Source: Aculops lycopersici
Taxonomy: Eukaryota > Arthropoda > Arachnida > Trombidiformes > Eriophyidae
Direction of reading: 5' to 3'
Assembly (NCBI GenBank): GCA_015350385.1
Contig: WNKI01000004.1
Coordinates: forward strand, 1,009,820-1,073,819
DNA length: 64,000 nucleotides
The first letter of the stretch is position 1, and every line of letters starts with the position of its first letter. Shown in pieces: positions 42,937-53,689 of the stretch. Under the pieces are notes generated by a model, which ran no database searches, was not told the origin of the DNA, and saw nothing but the letters and a program-made list of their open reading frames with translations. The position numbers were made by a program, and so were the translations under genes.

Positions 42937-43076
42937 GTTTGGTTTTCTGTGTTGGTATTTGCTCGCTAACTTTCAAGTGTTTTACTATTTTGATATCGTG
43001 AAAATTTCGCTATTTCTTGTTGGCTACTTCTAGTTCTTGATTGATTCTGATAGTCCGACTGGCAGGTGACTATCGC

Positions 43077-43083
43077 TTTTATA
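43077..43083 (-). promoter_or_regulatory. TATA box of the small TIL-like peptide gene
   Basis: Reads TATAAAA on the minus strand, about 140 bases upstream of the ATG at 42936. Confidence 0.65.
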
Positions 43084-43089
43084 CCAAAC

Positions 43090-46000
43090 CGATAGATATT
43101 TTCTTTCACTTTCAGAACGTGGAGTTGCTATTGTTTTCACAACTTGTAGCTAAGAGTTGCTAAAGATAAACGAATGAGCGAGTTGGCGCCAGCAACACTA
43201 ACTCGTGTCGTCGTTTCCTCTCCAACCACCTGATGATACCTGCAAATTGGTTCATCATAACTGTGTCACAATATCGCCACATCGGTAGGCGGGCAGACAG
43301 TTAGCCAGGTAGAGTTCAGCTTTCATGTCGAGCGTGCGCGTTGCAAGCACGAGTCGACAGGTGATTGGCTGTTTCGCGTGCCCGCAGGTGATCCGCAACA
43401 AGAGCACACATAGGGAAGCTTAAGAGCGAAAGACAAAACATTGGCTCGATGGGATATGCGACAGGTGCCAATATTAGCGCAACAACCGCTCGTGTGGCGC
43501 TCGAAATCTGATTTAGTAACACACTACTTTAATACATATACACTTTGTTAGAGGAACTTCGAAGGACATCTCAACACAATAGCTGCGATGTTGCAACCCT
43601 TTGACGGGATTTTGTGTCAAGTGTCTCTGTTGGTGTAATTAGAGTTGTGACATTGATCTTGCCACGGTGACATGATGAGACTCGATTAAGTGTGATAACA
43701 TCATCAACCAATTCGCCTATTGTTTTCCTCCTCCCATTTTTTTGTCTATTTGTTTGTTTGCTCGTATGTTTGTCTTTGCTGCCACCATAACAACAATCAT
43801 TCAGTCAGTCAGCAAATTTATGCGCTCCAATGACAACAACAACAACCAATGCTGCTGTATTATGCACCCGAGCTAATTATCGTCGCAATCTACGATTGAT
43901 TGGCTAAATAGAAAGGTTGGCAAGGCGTCGCAATCGATTGCAATCCAAATACAATGGGCGACAAAGTAGAGGATTTCAAGAAAAAAAGATTGATCACTCG
44001 CGTAGGCGCCGTACAACAATAACATATCCAAGTTGGAAATGCTAGACACTGCGAGCTGTCACTTGGTTTGTTGGTCCCGTTTGACAGCCAGCAGACATGA
44101 AAAATACACAGCTCGACTGCGTGGGCTGACCAAAAGTCTGGTTGCTGTCAGTTGATGGCGTCAGCTTGTCTACTCTGGCGGCCAACTGGAAACGTCACGC
44201 CAGCTACACAATTTTCATCCACTCACCTCACTCACAGCTGGAATCTGCGAGCTGGCTTGTCGTTCGTTAACACCATTGCAGCTGCTGTTGTGGGGCAAGG
44301 ATTTCTGGTTGCCTAGAGAGTGCGACTACTTCTGTCTAATGTATTCCCCCGCAGATACGTTCGGCAGGAATTTCGGTATTTTTTGGCTCAAATCAGCACA
44401 GAGTAAATGTTTACTGATATTTACCAGTTGCTTCATTTGTGAAGACGCGTTGATGGAGCTATACATCTGGCGCGTACTGATTCCATTTCGGTTGTGAGGA
44501 AAAAAAGCGTTTAAATTATGGAATGCAGCCAGATGAACATACGTATATTGCAGGAATTAGCGCGCTCGTTTTGCCAGTATGTGCCCATCTACAGGTATGC
44601 CAGCAATGACTGCAACTCAACAGCTTTTCGTACGAATTTTGGGATTTTCTTTCGCACAGTTGTCTGCGCCTATCAACTGAGGGGAACAGAGAAGAAATTT
44701 TGAAGATTGAGTCAGTAGTTTGTGCAATACAACGAGAATTCTGAGCTTCTATGGGGATTTAACACAGACTTTTCCCATAGAGTGACACGGTTGCACAAAT
44801 TGGTACCTACGCGAGGGGTCGTTTTAACACGGCGCCTATGAGAAAACCCTATTTTCTGTATCGAGAGCTAGAAGCAGGAAAGTTGGGCGAATTTGATGTG
44901 CTTTCCAGGTCTTTACATAGGAACTGAAAACTTGGATTTGAGACTAAAACGAAGGCGATAGCACAAATTTTTCTACCCGAGTTGCAGTCATTTCCACCAT
45001 ACCTGTAGGTGGTCATGAGTTTTTCGTCTAGCAGAAACAATCCTTGCTGAAGCCATCTATTTTTCCCTTTCCGCTCTTGCGCAAGCATAAATCTGACAGA
45101 ATGTTCGCCAGCACAAGCAGTTGTCTCAAAGGATGCGGCACAAAAACCAGTTGCAGCTGTCAGTTTGCTCTGCTGCTGCCGCCAACGGACCGAACTAACG
45201 AATAAACGAACGAACGGGTTTAAAACGCCCGGCTTACTACAAAGGGTTTAGCGGCGGGCGGGATAGACTGGTTTGGAATCCACAGTTAACAGGTCCGAAA
45301 CACGTCGACGTGTCCGCTCCTGATCGGGCAACCTCACCCGACCGAACGAACGACTTGGGATTAATGGTGCATATCGCCAGCGTGGACTGTGTAGCGTTGA
45401 TAACGTCAGCGGTGGTTGCTGTTGCCTCGGTAGTTGTTGTCGTCGGGCATTGTTTTTCATCGCCTTCCACTGCGCCGACACCAAATCCATTCGCCGCCAA
45501 AGGATTTTGGCCTGAAGGTAACAGCAACAACAACTTGAATCCAACTGCCGGCCTTCTGCTGTTTTCTATGGAGTGAGGAAGCGATGAAAAATACTGCAGA
45601 CTGGGCGCCGCCGCCTTTTACCATGTAAATCTCTGACGCAGAGTCAGGGGCAAAAATGCAGCAGTAAAAACCACCAACGAAAGGCGCAACAGCAATAGCA
45701 AAAACCACCGCCCGGCTCTTTAATATGAGCTCGCAATAATTGGTCCCACAGTACATTTTGCCTCAGCAGCTTCTGCAGCCAAAGGAGCAACAACCACCGC
45801 CAGCAACACTAAAGCCACCGCCTTTGCCGGCCTTCTATTTCTTGCAACTTCCCACTGTGTGACTGCAGCTTTGCCATTCCCAGCGTCCAGTCTCATTCTC
45901 TTCGTTTCGATCCAATTTCGGCCGTCATCCTCGTTATCATCCCTGTAACCATTGCCGTGGCAGTTAGAGTTGTCGAGCACTTTTGAAGTCAGAAAACTCA

Positions 46001-46189
46001 GTTCTCATTTTTCCCCAAACCCGATAGCTTCGTTCCGTTGAAAAATAATACTAAGTTGCATCATCATCAGCATTACTCCAATTACTTGTGCACAAGGCAG
46101 CAAGCAGCAGGCAGAATCACGTAAACCAATTTGACAACTTGAAGTTCAGTTGATAATTTTCACAAAACCAAACACTAACACTCGAAATC
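43090..46189. other. Long non-coding region upstream of beta-thymosin
   Basis: About 3.1 kb without a convincing gene. The 44.27-45.09 kb part holds partly matching blocks in opposite orientation: a CTACAGGTATG...AATGACTGCAACTC core at about 44589-44618 (plus) and about 44988-45016 (minus). These suggest a decayed repeat. The 45.2-46.0 kb part is GC-richer with short unrelated frames. A leader exon of the thymosin gene may hide here. Confidence 0.45.
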
Positions 46190-46465
46190 ATGGCAACCGA
46201 AGCACCAAAAGCCGAGGAGCTCCCCAAGCTCGACGGATCCATCAAGGCGGAACTTGAGGCCAACAAGAGTTTGAAGCACGTTGAGACGGAGGAGAAGGTG
46301 GTTTTGCCGTCGGCGGACCAAATTGAAGAGGAGAAAACGCAACAAGAGTTTCTCAAAAACATTGAGTCGTTTCCAAAGCAACAGCTCAAGCCGGCCCAAA
46401 CGGAGGAGAAGAATACGTTGCCTAGTGTGACACAAATTGAGCAGGAGAAGACACTTGTTTCGTAA
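46190..46465 (+). CDS. cib: Beta-thymosin repeat protein (ciboulot-like)
   Basis: A 91-residue cytoplasmic actin-monomer-binding protein. It contains two clear thymosin-type repeats: LKHVETEEKVVLPSADQIEEEK and LKPAQTEEKNTLPSVTQIEQEK, each with the LKxxxT-type actin-binding motif followed by the family's LP-x(5)-I-xxEK block. A diverged first segment (LPKLDGSIKAELEANKS) precedes them. Arthropod ciboulot proteins commonly have three repeats, so the first may be degenerate. They sequester or promote assembly of actin monomers, for example in neural growth. The ATG context (GAAATCATGG) is good. A 3' UTR of about 550 bases, rich in TA repeats, ends at AATAAA (47020-47025). Confidence 0.95.
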   Translation: MATEAPKAEELPKLDGSIKAELEANKSLKHVETEEKVVLPSADQIEEEKTQQEFLKNIESFPKQQLKPAQTEEKNTLPSVTQIEQEKTLVS

Positions 46466-46635
46466 TGAATTACTAATTAGTTGTCAATGCTAGTTAGTAT
46501 ATGATGATGATGACAGCTATCATCAACTAACACCAAATTATGAATACCATTGATCTATGCAGCGCAACAATAGCAAAAACAACAACTATTTCATTATTAT
46601 TTGCAGCATTACATACATATATTCATAACCACTGA

Positions 46636-46673
46636 TGATATATATGTATGTATATATATATATATATATATAT
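46636..46673. repeat. (TA)n tract in the thymosin 3' UTR
   Basis: A TA-rich run, directly visible, in the probable 3' UTR. Confidence 0.85.
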
Positions 46674-47019
46674 TAATATATTAGTATATGATATATAATC
46701 AGTATTATAAGTTCATTGATCGTCATGAAGCATAATGAACTTTATGCGCCATGAGAGATGATCTTATATTCATAACGATTATGATGACACACATGAAACA
46801 AACACATTCTAAACATATATTTAAAAAAACCGAACCAACGAAAGAAGGAGAAGATGAAGGAAGAGAGAAACCACAGAGCTTTTTATTATTTGCAAAGAAA
46901 GAAAACAAAACACACTACTACTACTTTTTGTGCTACTTCTATGATGGTCTAATGGATAATGAGAGATATCCAAGATCACGAAGAAGTTCACCAATCATGA
47001 ATGAATGAAACAATGATAA

Positions 47020-47025
47020 AATAAA
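47020..47025 (+). terminator. Poly(A) signal AATAAA (beta-thymosin)
   Basis: Canonical hexamer about 555 bases after the thymosin stop; no earlier full hexamer was noticed. Confidence 0.55.
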
Positions 47026-47930
47026 GTAAGAGAGACCTGAATAGAAAACCAAATCTAAGTAGACAATATCCTATTTGGACTACTCTAGAGTCTAGACACT
47101 CGAGCTAGACCACCAGCTTTACCGTTTGAGTCTCAATGGCAACGGTACTTGAGGGGCTATCACTTTTGCGCAATCTCACTGTGTGTCGCCAGAGATATCT
47201 TATAAAATCTATGGTACTGTTGTTGTTGCTGTTATACAGACGACAACAATGGCAAACTAGACTATCTCGTTTCGATGATAGATTGATCAATCATCAAGTT
47301 TGAGTTTGTTTAGTTAGAAATTATGATGGAATTTCATCAGGCTAACCAGAGGCTAGCTCACAATCTTGAGTTATTAGTGTCCGCGGAGCCTCCGTTTACA
47401 AGATAAGCTTCCGTTTTAGCGAGTCAACAAACTGTTTCTTGTTTCCCAACCAGCTTGCGCTAGCTATATAAGCTCTCATTGGGGCCCTCTAGAGTGTGTT
47501 GAATGGAAGGAGAGATCCTCAGCCGTTCCCCTTGACAAGGATGACACACCTAAAAATACACCGTCGCGAGTGAGCACGACCGACGGATACTTTTTTGCTC
47601 TACTTTTTTCGAAGATAATTAAGTTAACATTTCTAGACCATAGTACAAGGCGGTTAAATTTATATATTTAGTTCTATAGGTGGTTTATTGATTGATTGGT
47701 TTTGATAATTTTTAGTGTGTCAGTAGTCAGTTGTCGACCAACGAACCACACATCGAGAGGATGCCTTGAAACTGGTTGTTATCACTGGCAACTCTCTTGT
47801 CTGAATCTGCTTCTCAACGTTTGCTTGTATTTGATGAAGTAAGATTGTATCAAAATTTTTCTCCATATTAGGCGGGTTTAATGCTTAAGGAAAATCCACG
47901 AATGAGAACAAGGTTGTAGTAGCACTCGGC
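47026..47930. other. Intergenic region with an orphan TATA box and minus-strand poly(A) signal
   Basis: TATATAAG at 47464-47471 resembles a core promoter but is followed by no open frame of note. TTTATT at 47684-47689 is an AATAAA on the minus strand, suitable for the OTUD5 gene. Confidence 0.4.
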
Positions 47931-49301
47931 TCATGATACATCGCGACTACTACTTGCTCTTGGACTCCTACGCTGCGCTGCCTCCTCCTTTGGCGAGCTT
48001 GATCTGCACTCATTGGTCCTTCTAGATGGCGAAAGTGGTAACCTTGAACCGCTGATGGAATAGAAGGCAGATTGAGAGGAAGATGACGAGGCCGACGTTC
48101 CAGCTTCGTGATGAGCGTCCGGATGTCTTGTAAACGCCGTTGATCTATTGGCGCCAGTTGGTGAAGTGGATGAGGAGCAGCTGGCCATCTGATTTAAGGC
48201 CATCTTTGAATTTGGAGATTGATGTTGAAATTGATTTTCGAATTGGTGTTGCTTTGAGCTAGTTGCAACATCGACCGATGAACAGGTCGAAGTTGTGGCG
48301 GCAGCCTCGGCGGCTGCAGTTGTGGTTGGCTGTGGCGAAGATGATTTCTTCATTCGTTTGTGCATTCTGCTCTCGTTTTCGCGAAGCCATTCTAGATAGG
48401 ACTCTCTCGCAACCTGTTCTTCTATTGCCTCATTAGTTGCCTCCCAATCGGTAGCCAATAATTTGTCTTCCAGCATAGCCTTCTCAATTGCGTCCTCCTC
48501 TGAGAATCTCAATGCCTGATCCAATAGCGACCTATCCGCCATTCCAGGATCATAAGCTGGCAGTCCAAGGCCAACACCCACCGTGGCCTTGAATGGGTTG
48601 ATGATAGAATTGTAATGAACGCTACGGTGGTAGCTCAATCTGATTGGATCACTCTCGCTAGTTGCGCCATTTGAGCCACCGCCCATCTGGAAAATATTAA
48701 TCGGCTCGCTAGAATAGTGATACACTTCAATGGGCCGATTAAACATTTCGCTCATTGCTTGTATTTCAATATGATTGCCATGGCTATGATCAAGTGATTT
48801 CCTTCTCAGGTATTCGCTAAAGTCCTCTGTAACATATTGCGAGTAATAATCGGAGTTCTTTGCTATATAATCTATGCACAACTTTCTTACAACACTATGC
48901 ATTTCTTGATCTCCGTAAATTTGGTCAGCCACAGCCCTGAAAAGACAGGCCCCATCCTCGGCCATCTTCTTTATAACCCAGCCCTTTTTGTTTATCTTCT
49001 TCTCAAATTGAATTTCTTTCTCTTGATACTCCTGCTCGGTCCATTGCATATACGAGGGCCGTCGATCGTGAGTATGCTCATCGCCACTATTGTAGCCAGA
49101 ATAATCTACATTTACATTCTCACCCGTTGAGGTACATTGTAATGGCGAATGGCCTCGATGATGATCCACCTGGCTTCTTGAATTTGAGTGCTGATCATGA
49201 TGCTCTTGGCGCTCCTCCTGCTGATTCTGAGACGATACAACAACACTTGGCCCCTTGTTTGCTGACCTTGAATCAGACTTCTTCTTCGGCACAATAGTCA
49301 T
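47931..49301 (-). CDS. Otud5: OTUD5-type OTU deubiquitinase
   Basis: A cysteine protease that removes ubiquitin chains. I chose ATG 49301 (MTIVPKKKSDS) because human OTUD5 starts MTILPKKK; the frame is open further upstream but lacks similarity. The product has 456 residues. The OTU core (about residues 105-240) has catalytic Asp116, Cys119 (EDGACLFRAVADQIYGD) and His229 (VHYNS), with CHGNHIEMQA-like HGNHIEIQAMSEMFNRP. Downstream are VGVGLGLP and the conserved helix TDWEATNEAIEEQVARESYLEWL. Upstream, GYNSGDE (Ser72) matches the position of the activating phosphoserine in vertebrate OTUD5. The tail is Ser-rich and lacks the C-terminal ubiquitin-interacting helix of the vertebrate protein. There is no intron. 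Confidence 0.96.
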   Translation of the reverse strand: MTIVPKKKSDSRSANKGPSVVVSSQNQQEERQEHHDQHSNSRSQVDHHRGHSPLQCTSTGENVNVDYSGYNSGDEHTHDRRPSYMQWTEQEYQEKEIQFEKKINKKGWVIKKMAEDGACLFRAVADQIYGDQEMHSVVRKLCIDYIAKNSDYYSQYVTEDFSEYLRRKSLDHSHGNHIEIQAMSEMFNRPIEVYHYSSEPINIFQMGGGSNGATSESDPIRLSYHRSVHYNSIINPFKATVGVGLGLPAYDPGMADRSLLDQALRFSEEDAIEKAMLEDKLLATDWEATNEAIEEQVARESYLEWLRENESRMHKRMKKSSSPQPTTTAAAEAAATTSTCSSVDVATSSKQHQFENQFQHQSPNSKMALNQMASCSSSTSPTGANRSTAFTRHPDAHHEAGTSASSSSSQSAFYSISGSRLPLSPSRRTNECRSSSPKEEAAQRRSPRASSSRDVS

Positions 49302-49992
49302 ATTATCGAAGCTCCCCTGTAGTCTCCGGATTCCTCTTGTTGTGTATAGGTATATTGTTGATTGATTAATATTATATTTTGTTGCAATAATTGAACACAA
49401 AGAGATAATAATAAATCTCTCCCGTATAGTTATTTGTTCATAAGTATAGCATTTATGACCAAATTTTCTATAATGAACCTCCCTCGCGAAGCCTAAATAA
49501 TAATTCTATTCGGTTTGGTCTAGAAAGTGATGATGAGAGAATAAACAATCTCAGTACAATTGGAGTATATCTAGAAAGCGAACCTCATAATGGGACGCAA
49601 ACTACAATAATTAAGTTTCTGTATAGAGAGAGAGGGAGAGATTGCTAAAGTTGGTAACAATGATAAAATAAGTGAGAATTCAGATTTTTTAAATCGCACA
49701 GCTGATTTAGAACAGAGCGCACAGAAGCCCATAGTTAGAGAAACGACGCACGAAATCTTATCGTAGAACTTGGCTATCTTTTCGAAGGTATGCGCATTTT
49801 CCTAGAAACCAATTCAACTTGTGCACCATCAACTGGAATGGACACATGGTCACTGTTGCCAGCGACAGCAAACTTGCGCAGAAACAACAACAACAACAAC
49901 AACAACAAACAAACTAACCACGAGTTCCAATTCTGTCGAGAACTTGCCATGATACATTTATTCTCATAGATAGACAGTCATATATAGACGAT
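49302..49992. other. Divergent region between OTUD5 and COA1
   Basis: About 690 bases. Short GAGA run at about 49626-49640 and CAA repeat near 49884-49910. No other gene seen. Confidence 0.4.
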
Positions 49993-50601
49993 ATGAGATT
50001 GCCCACCTTGATGCTGATAGCTGCTGGTGGCGGCATGGGCGTTGGTGCCATGGCTCTTTTATTGAAACAAGAGCGCGGGAGGCTCCAAACTGGACCCGCC
50101 ATTCTGAAGAAGGCCATAGAGATTGCAGAAAAACAAGAGGTTGTTCGCAACATTTTAGGTGATGAAATTACAGCGCAGCCAGCTAAATTGGAGCGTAAAT
50201 TAGGAACCTTGTTCGACACCAACAATGCAAAGGTTAAAGTACCACTGAAGGGCAACAAGGACAACGGAGTTTTGTACGTTTACGCTCGACGTAAGAATAA
50301 GCAAGATCGGCTTAGATTGTGGAAGATAGAAATGTTCTTCAGCAAGATTGAAGGGAAGAAACTAATCATACTTGAAATGCCTGGTGATGAGACAGTAAGA
50401 GATGATGCGGATGATGAAGAGTTGCAGAGGAAAAAGAGGGAACAAGAGGAAAAGGAGAAAGAAGAGAAGCCAAAATCCATCTATGCCGATTTTAATGGTC
50501 CTCTACCGAAAGGCATCGAGCTGAGGCGCGAGCTTGAGAGGAGAAAAAAGGCTGATAAAACGAAGACTCCTTTGGACACCACAGATAATCAGTCTAATTA
50601 G
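49993..50601 (+). CDS. Coa1: Cytochrome c oxidase assembly factor 1 (COA1) homologue
   Basis: COA1 is an inner-mitochondrial-membrane protein that helps early assembly of respiratory complexes IV and I. The product has 202 residues. A hydrophobic helix lies at about residues 4-25 (PTLMLIAAGGGMGVGAMALLL). The conserved region follows: a helix ending in VVRNILGDEI, then AKVKVPLKGNKDNGVLYVYARR, and the strand block LWKIEMFFSKIEGKKLIIL. This matches the fold and order of vertebrate COA1 (LKIPVSGSKSEGLLYVHSSR). The C-terminal tail of about 65 residues, acidic then Lys/Glu-rich (QRKKREQEEKEKEEKPK), is longer than in vertebrates. There is no intron. Confidence 0.88.
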   Translation: MRLPTLMLIAAGGGMGVGAMALLLKQERGRLQTGPAILKKAIEIAEKQEVVRNILGDEITAQPAKLERKLGTLFDTNNAKVKVPLKGNKDNGVLYVYARRKNKQDRLRLWKIEMFFSKIEGKKLIILEMPGDETVRDDADDEELQRKKREQEEKEKEEKPKSIYADFNGPLPKGIELRRELERRKKADKTKTPLDTTDNQSN

Positions 50602-51011
50602 CACTAGTCAAAAAATTATACATTCATGTGATTTATGGGACGGCTGATGATCCAACGATCGCGAACACCGAATCTACATTCTAGTACGGTAAATTTTTGT
50701 TAGCTATCATCCCAAGTTGGTCATCGGTTTTGAGTGATCGAAAGAGTAATATCTAAAAGTTAAAATAATATACAGATGTAGGTTGGTAGATAAATTCAAC
50801 AGGAGATTGAAAAGTTCATTAGACACTTTCACTATCGAACTCTCAATCAGCTGATCACGCAGCGCACGCCATAGAGTGGATTGCAAGCGATGACACTTTT
50901 TCTTCTTATCTCGATCTTCAACAAAACCTAATCTCTAAATATGTTTTCAGCTCTATTCAATTCCTCACCTCTACACTTCAAGACATCAATTTTTATATCA
51001 AACTTATAACA
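50602..51011. other. Intergenic region between COA1 and S1P lyase
   Basis: About 410 bases, same-strand neighbours. Nothing beyond probable 3' UTR and promoter is visible. Confidence 0.4.
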
Positions 51012-52694
51012 ATGGAAGTCTACATCTTGAAGACTCTCGAAGGGGCACTATGTGTGTCACAATTTTACCTCGTTGCACTGCAGAGAATTTTTGATACCTC
51101 GACAAATTATTTAGACACTAAGTTTGCCAATTTGAGACCAAGTTATCTAATTCTCGGATCAGCTCTTCTATTATTTGCACTAAATAGTCTGGCCAGATTA
51201 GCTCGTGATGCTTATTATGGCTTGAGCACAAAGAACATATTATTGTTTGCAAGAAATTTGCCAGTGATAAGGGGGATCGTCGAGAGAAAGTTGGACAAGA
51301 TTGGTCAGGAGATTAGGACTGACTTATTGGCCATTTACCAAAATGAGGAATTCATCTCGACCCTACCAAAGAAGCCAACGAGTCCAGAGGTTTTACTAAA
51401 AAAGGTTAAGCATTACCAAATGTTTGATACTTCCAATTGGCAACAAGGTAGAATTTCGGGTGCCATATACACAAGTAACTCTTCGCGTCTCAACGATGTC
51501 CTTCTATCTGTCTACGGTTCAAACATGTGGTCGAATCCTTTGCACTCCGATGTTTTTGCTGGTGTTCGAAAGATGGAGGCAGAGATAGTTAGAATGGTTG
51601 GTAGTATGTACAATGGCAAGCCCGACCAGGTGATTGGAAGTGTAACAAGTGGCGGTACTGAAAGCATTATTATGGCTTGCAAAGCTTATCGAGATTATGC
51701 CATCAAAGTGAAAGGAGTTCAGGGGAAGCCGGAGATTTTGGTGCCAGTTACAGCTCATGCTGCCTTTGAGAAGGGGGCCAACATGTTGGGTTGTACCATC
51801 AAGTTTATTCCAGTGGATAAGAAGACATTCAAAGTGGACTTGGCCGCAATGCGGAAGGCAGTAACGTCCCAGACTTGCATGTTAGTTGGCTCAGCTCCCC
51901 AATTTCCCCATGGAATCATAGATCCGATCGAGGCTATAGGTGCCATTGGTAAAGCTTACGATATTCCGGTGCACGTTGACGCCTGCCTGGGAGGCTTCCT
52001 AATTCCATTTATGAAACAGGCTGGCTTAGAGTTGGATGAAAAGTTTGACTTTAACGTTCCAGGAGTGACAAGTATCTCAGCCGACACCCACAAATACGGT
52101 TACGCACCAAAGGGTACATCTGTCATTTTGTATAGCGAGAGGAAATATATCCACTATCAATATAGTGTTCAAACAGACTGGCCAGGAGGAATATATGCGT
52201 CGCCAACCTTGCCAGGAAGTCGACCAGGTGCGCTAATCGCCACCTGTTGGGCTGCACTGATGTTCCACGGACTCGAGGGTTATGTTGAAGCAACGGATAA
52301 GATTATCAAGACTACCAGGTTCATCCGTAAGGAGCTAAGCGTTGTCGAGGGTTTGAAGGTTTTAGGCGATCCACAGGTGAGCGTGATAGCCTTCGCCTCG
52401 GACAAATTTGACATCTACGCTTTAAACGGACGACTAAAGGACTTGGGCTGGAACCTCAATGCCCTACAATTTCCAAGTGCCTTCCACTTGTGTGTCACCT
52501 TGATGCACACCAACAACAATGTGGCCGCAAGTTTCGTCAAGGATGTCAAATCGATTGCTAAAAAGCTGATGCTAGAGCCAAAGAGTAAGCCAAGTGGCTC
52601 GGCAGCAATCTATGGAATGGCGCAGACGATACCTGACAGATCGCTGGTGGCCCAAATTTGCACCAAGTATTTGGACGGCTGTCTAGGGTATTGA
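51012..52694 (+). CDS. Sply: Sphingosine-1-phosphate lyase
   Basis: A PLP-dependent ER membrane enzyme that irreversibly cleaves sphingosine-1-phosphate to hexadecenal and phosphoethanolamine. The 560-residue length and motifs match the family. A single N-terminal membrane helix lies at about residues 42-60 (RPSYLILGSALLLFALNSL). NPLHSDVFAGVRKMEAEIVRM and GSVTSGGTESI are the conserved substrate and cofactor regions. HVDACLGGF contains the PLP-contacting Asp323, and SADTHKYGYAPKG has the Schiff-base lysine at about residue 361. The C-terminus has the helix expected for the dimeric enzyme. No intron interrupts it. AATAAA at 52900-52905 follows. CCACCTGTTG at 52240-52249 lies inside coding sequence and reads Ala-Thr-Cys-Trp, so it is likely incidental. 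Confidence 0.97.
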   Translation: MEVYILKTLEGALCVSQFYLVALQRIFDTSTNYLDTKFANLRPSYLILGSALLLFALNSLARLARDAYYGLSTKNILLFARNLPVIRGIVERKLDKIGQEIRTDLLAIYQNEEFISTLPKKPTSPEVLLKKVKHYQMFDTSNWQQGRISGAIYTSNSSRLNDVLLSVYGSNMWSNPLHSDVFAGVRKMEAEIVRMVGSMYNGKPDQVIGSVTSGGTESIIMACKAYRDYAIKVKGVQGKPEILVPVTAHAAFEKGANMLGCTIKFIPVDKKTFKVDLAAMRKAVTSQTCMLVGSAPQFPHGIIDPIEAIGAIGKAYDIPVHVDACLGGFLIPFMKQAGLELDEKFDFNVPGVTSISADTHKYGYAPKGTSVILYSERKYIHYQYSVQTDWPGGIYASPTLPGSRPGALIATCWAALMFHGLEGYVEATDKIIKTTRFIRKELSVVEGLKVLGDPQVSVIAFASDKFDIYALNGRLKDLGWNLNALQFPSAFHLCVTLMHTNNNVAASFVKDVKSIAKKLMLEPKSKPSGSAAIYGMAQTIPDRSLVAQICTKYLDGCLGY

Positions 52695-52899
52695 TAGTTG
52701 AGTGGGATTTTCTGATGAATCCGTTGGTTTGTTTCTGCCTAGTGAAACGAGCCACATAACCGAATGGAGACAAAAATGTCGTGCCACCAATTGAAGCGGA
52801 TTGATAGAATATACGAACGCAATATGGAGGTGAAACAGGATGCCGCCATTGAAATCTACTTAGCGATTTGTGGGTCATGATCAATTGTGATGTTACATA

Positions 52900-52905
52900 A
52901 ATAAA
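52900..52905 (+). terminator. Poly(A) signal AATAAA (S1P lyase)
   Basis: Canonical hexamer about 205 bases after the stop codon. Confidence 0.7.
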
Positions 52906-53085
52906 CTCTCTTATCTATCTACCTCTTTCTCGGAGAACAAAGGGTTGACTTAGATGGTAGTTCTGATTGAATGGATAAACGTTCTTGTAATGTAAACTTT
53001 CATTTCATTTCCCAGCAAAAATATCTTATTCTGTTTGAATCTAATTTATCGGGAAAACACAGCGACGATGTAGTAAATTCCATAA

Positions 53086-53684
53086 ATACGAGAGGATCCT
53101 AGACTGAGCGAGCAGGAGGATTTACTCATTGAAGCCGTTCCGATTTCCGGTTTAGTCGAGGTTGGAGCGTCTCGGCTCAACCGTCAGACTGGTAGACCAG
53201 TTGTCGACACGGGTTTCAATTCAGATACTGCAACTCCATATGACAATGGCGGGAGCTTGATGTTACAAAATCAGCTCGATTACAGACACCAATAACGACA
53301 TTACAAAAGCCTTTCCAGAAGAAAGGCTGACCAATGACGAAATCTCAATCAAGTTAAAGCATCCAGTGCAATCTTCGTAAAAGTCAGATAGAAAATTAAA
53401 CGAGCAAGAGACACACGCGGAGGCCAAGAAGGTGGGCAAATTGCGTCCATCTTTAGCCGCACGCTTCATGATGAAAAACAATTCTTTTCTGAACTATCGA
53501 CTTTAGAGGGCTTATTGGACAAATTGGCTGGACCAAACAAACTGTGAATCAAGTTTAGCTGCCGAAAAAGACTGTAGGCTTGGAGTGATTTTCTATTACA
53601 ACCCAAAAAAAATGATGCTAAGCCCACCTCAATTACTATTCTTGGCAAACTCCTCTTACCCAGAAGGTTCAGCCTGGAGTTGAG
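53086..53684 (+). pseudogene. Possible decayed coding remnant
   Basis: A 69-codon frame without a start codon (53086-53295) overlaps a second frame (53261-53684), open for about 141 codons apart from a TAA at 53378-53380 and a TAG near 53504. Composition of both is protein-like and unlike the surrounding low-complexity DNA. No family is recognised. It could equally be chance open sequence, and I give it little weight. Confidence 0.2.
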
Positions 53685-53689
53685 CTGGA

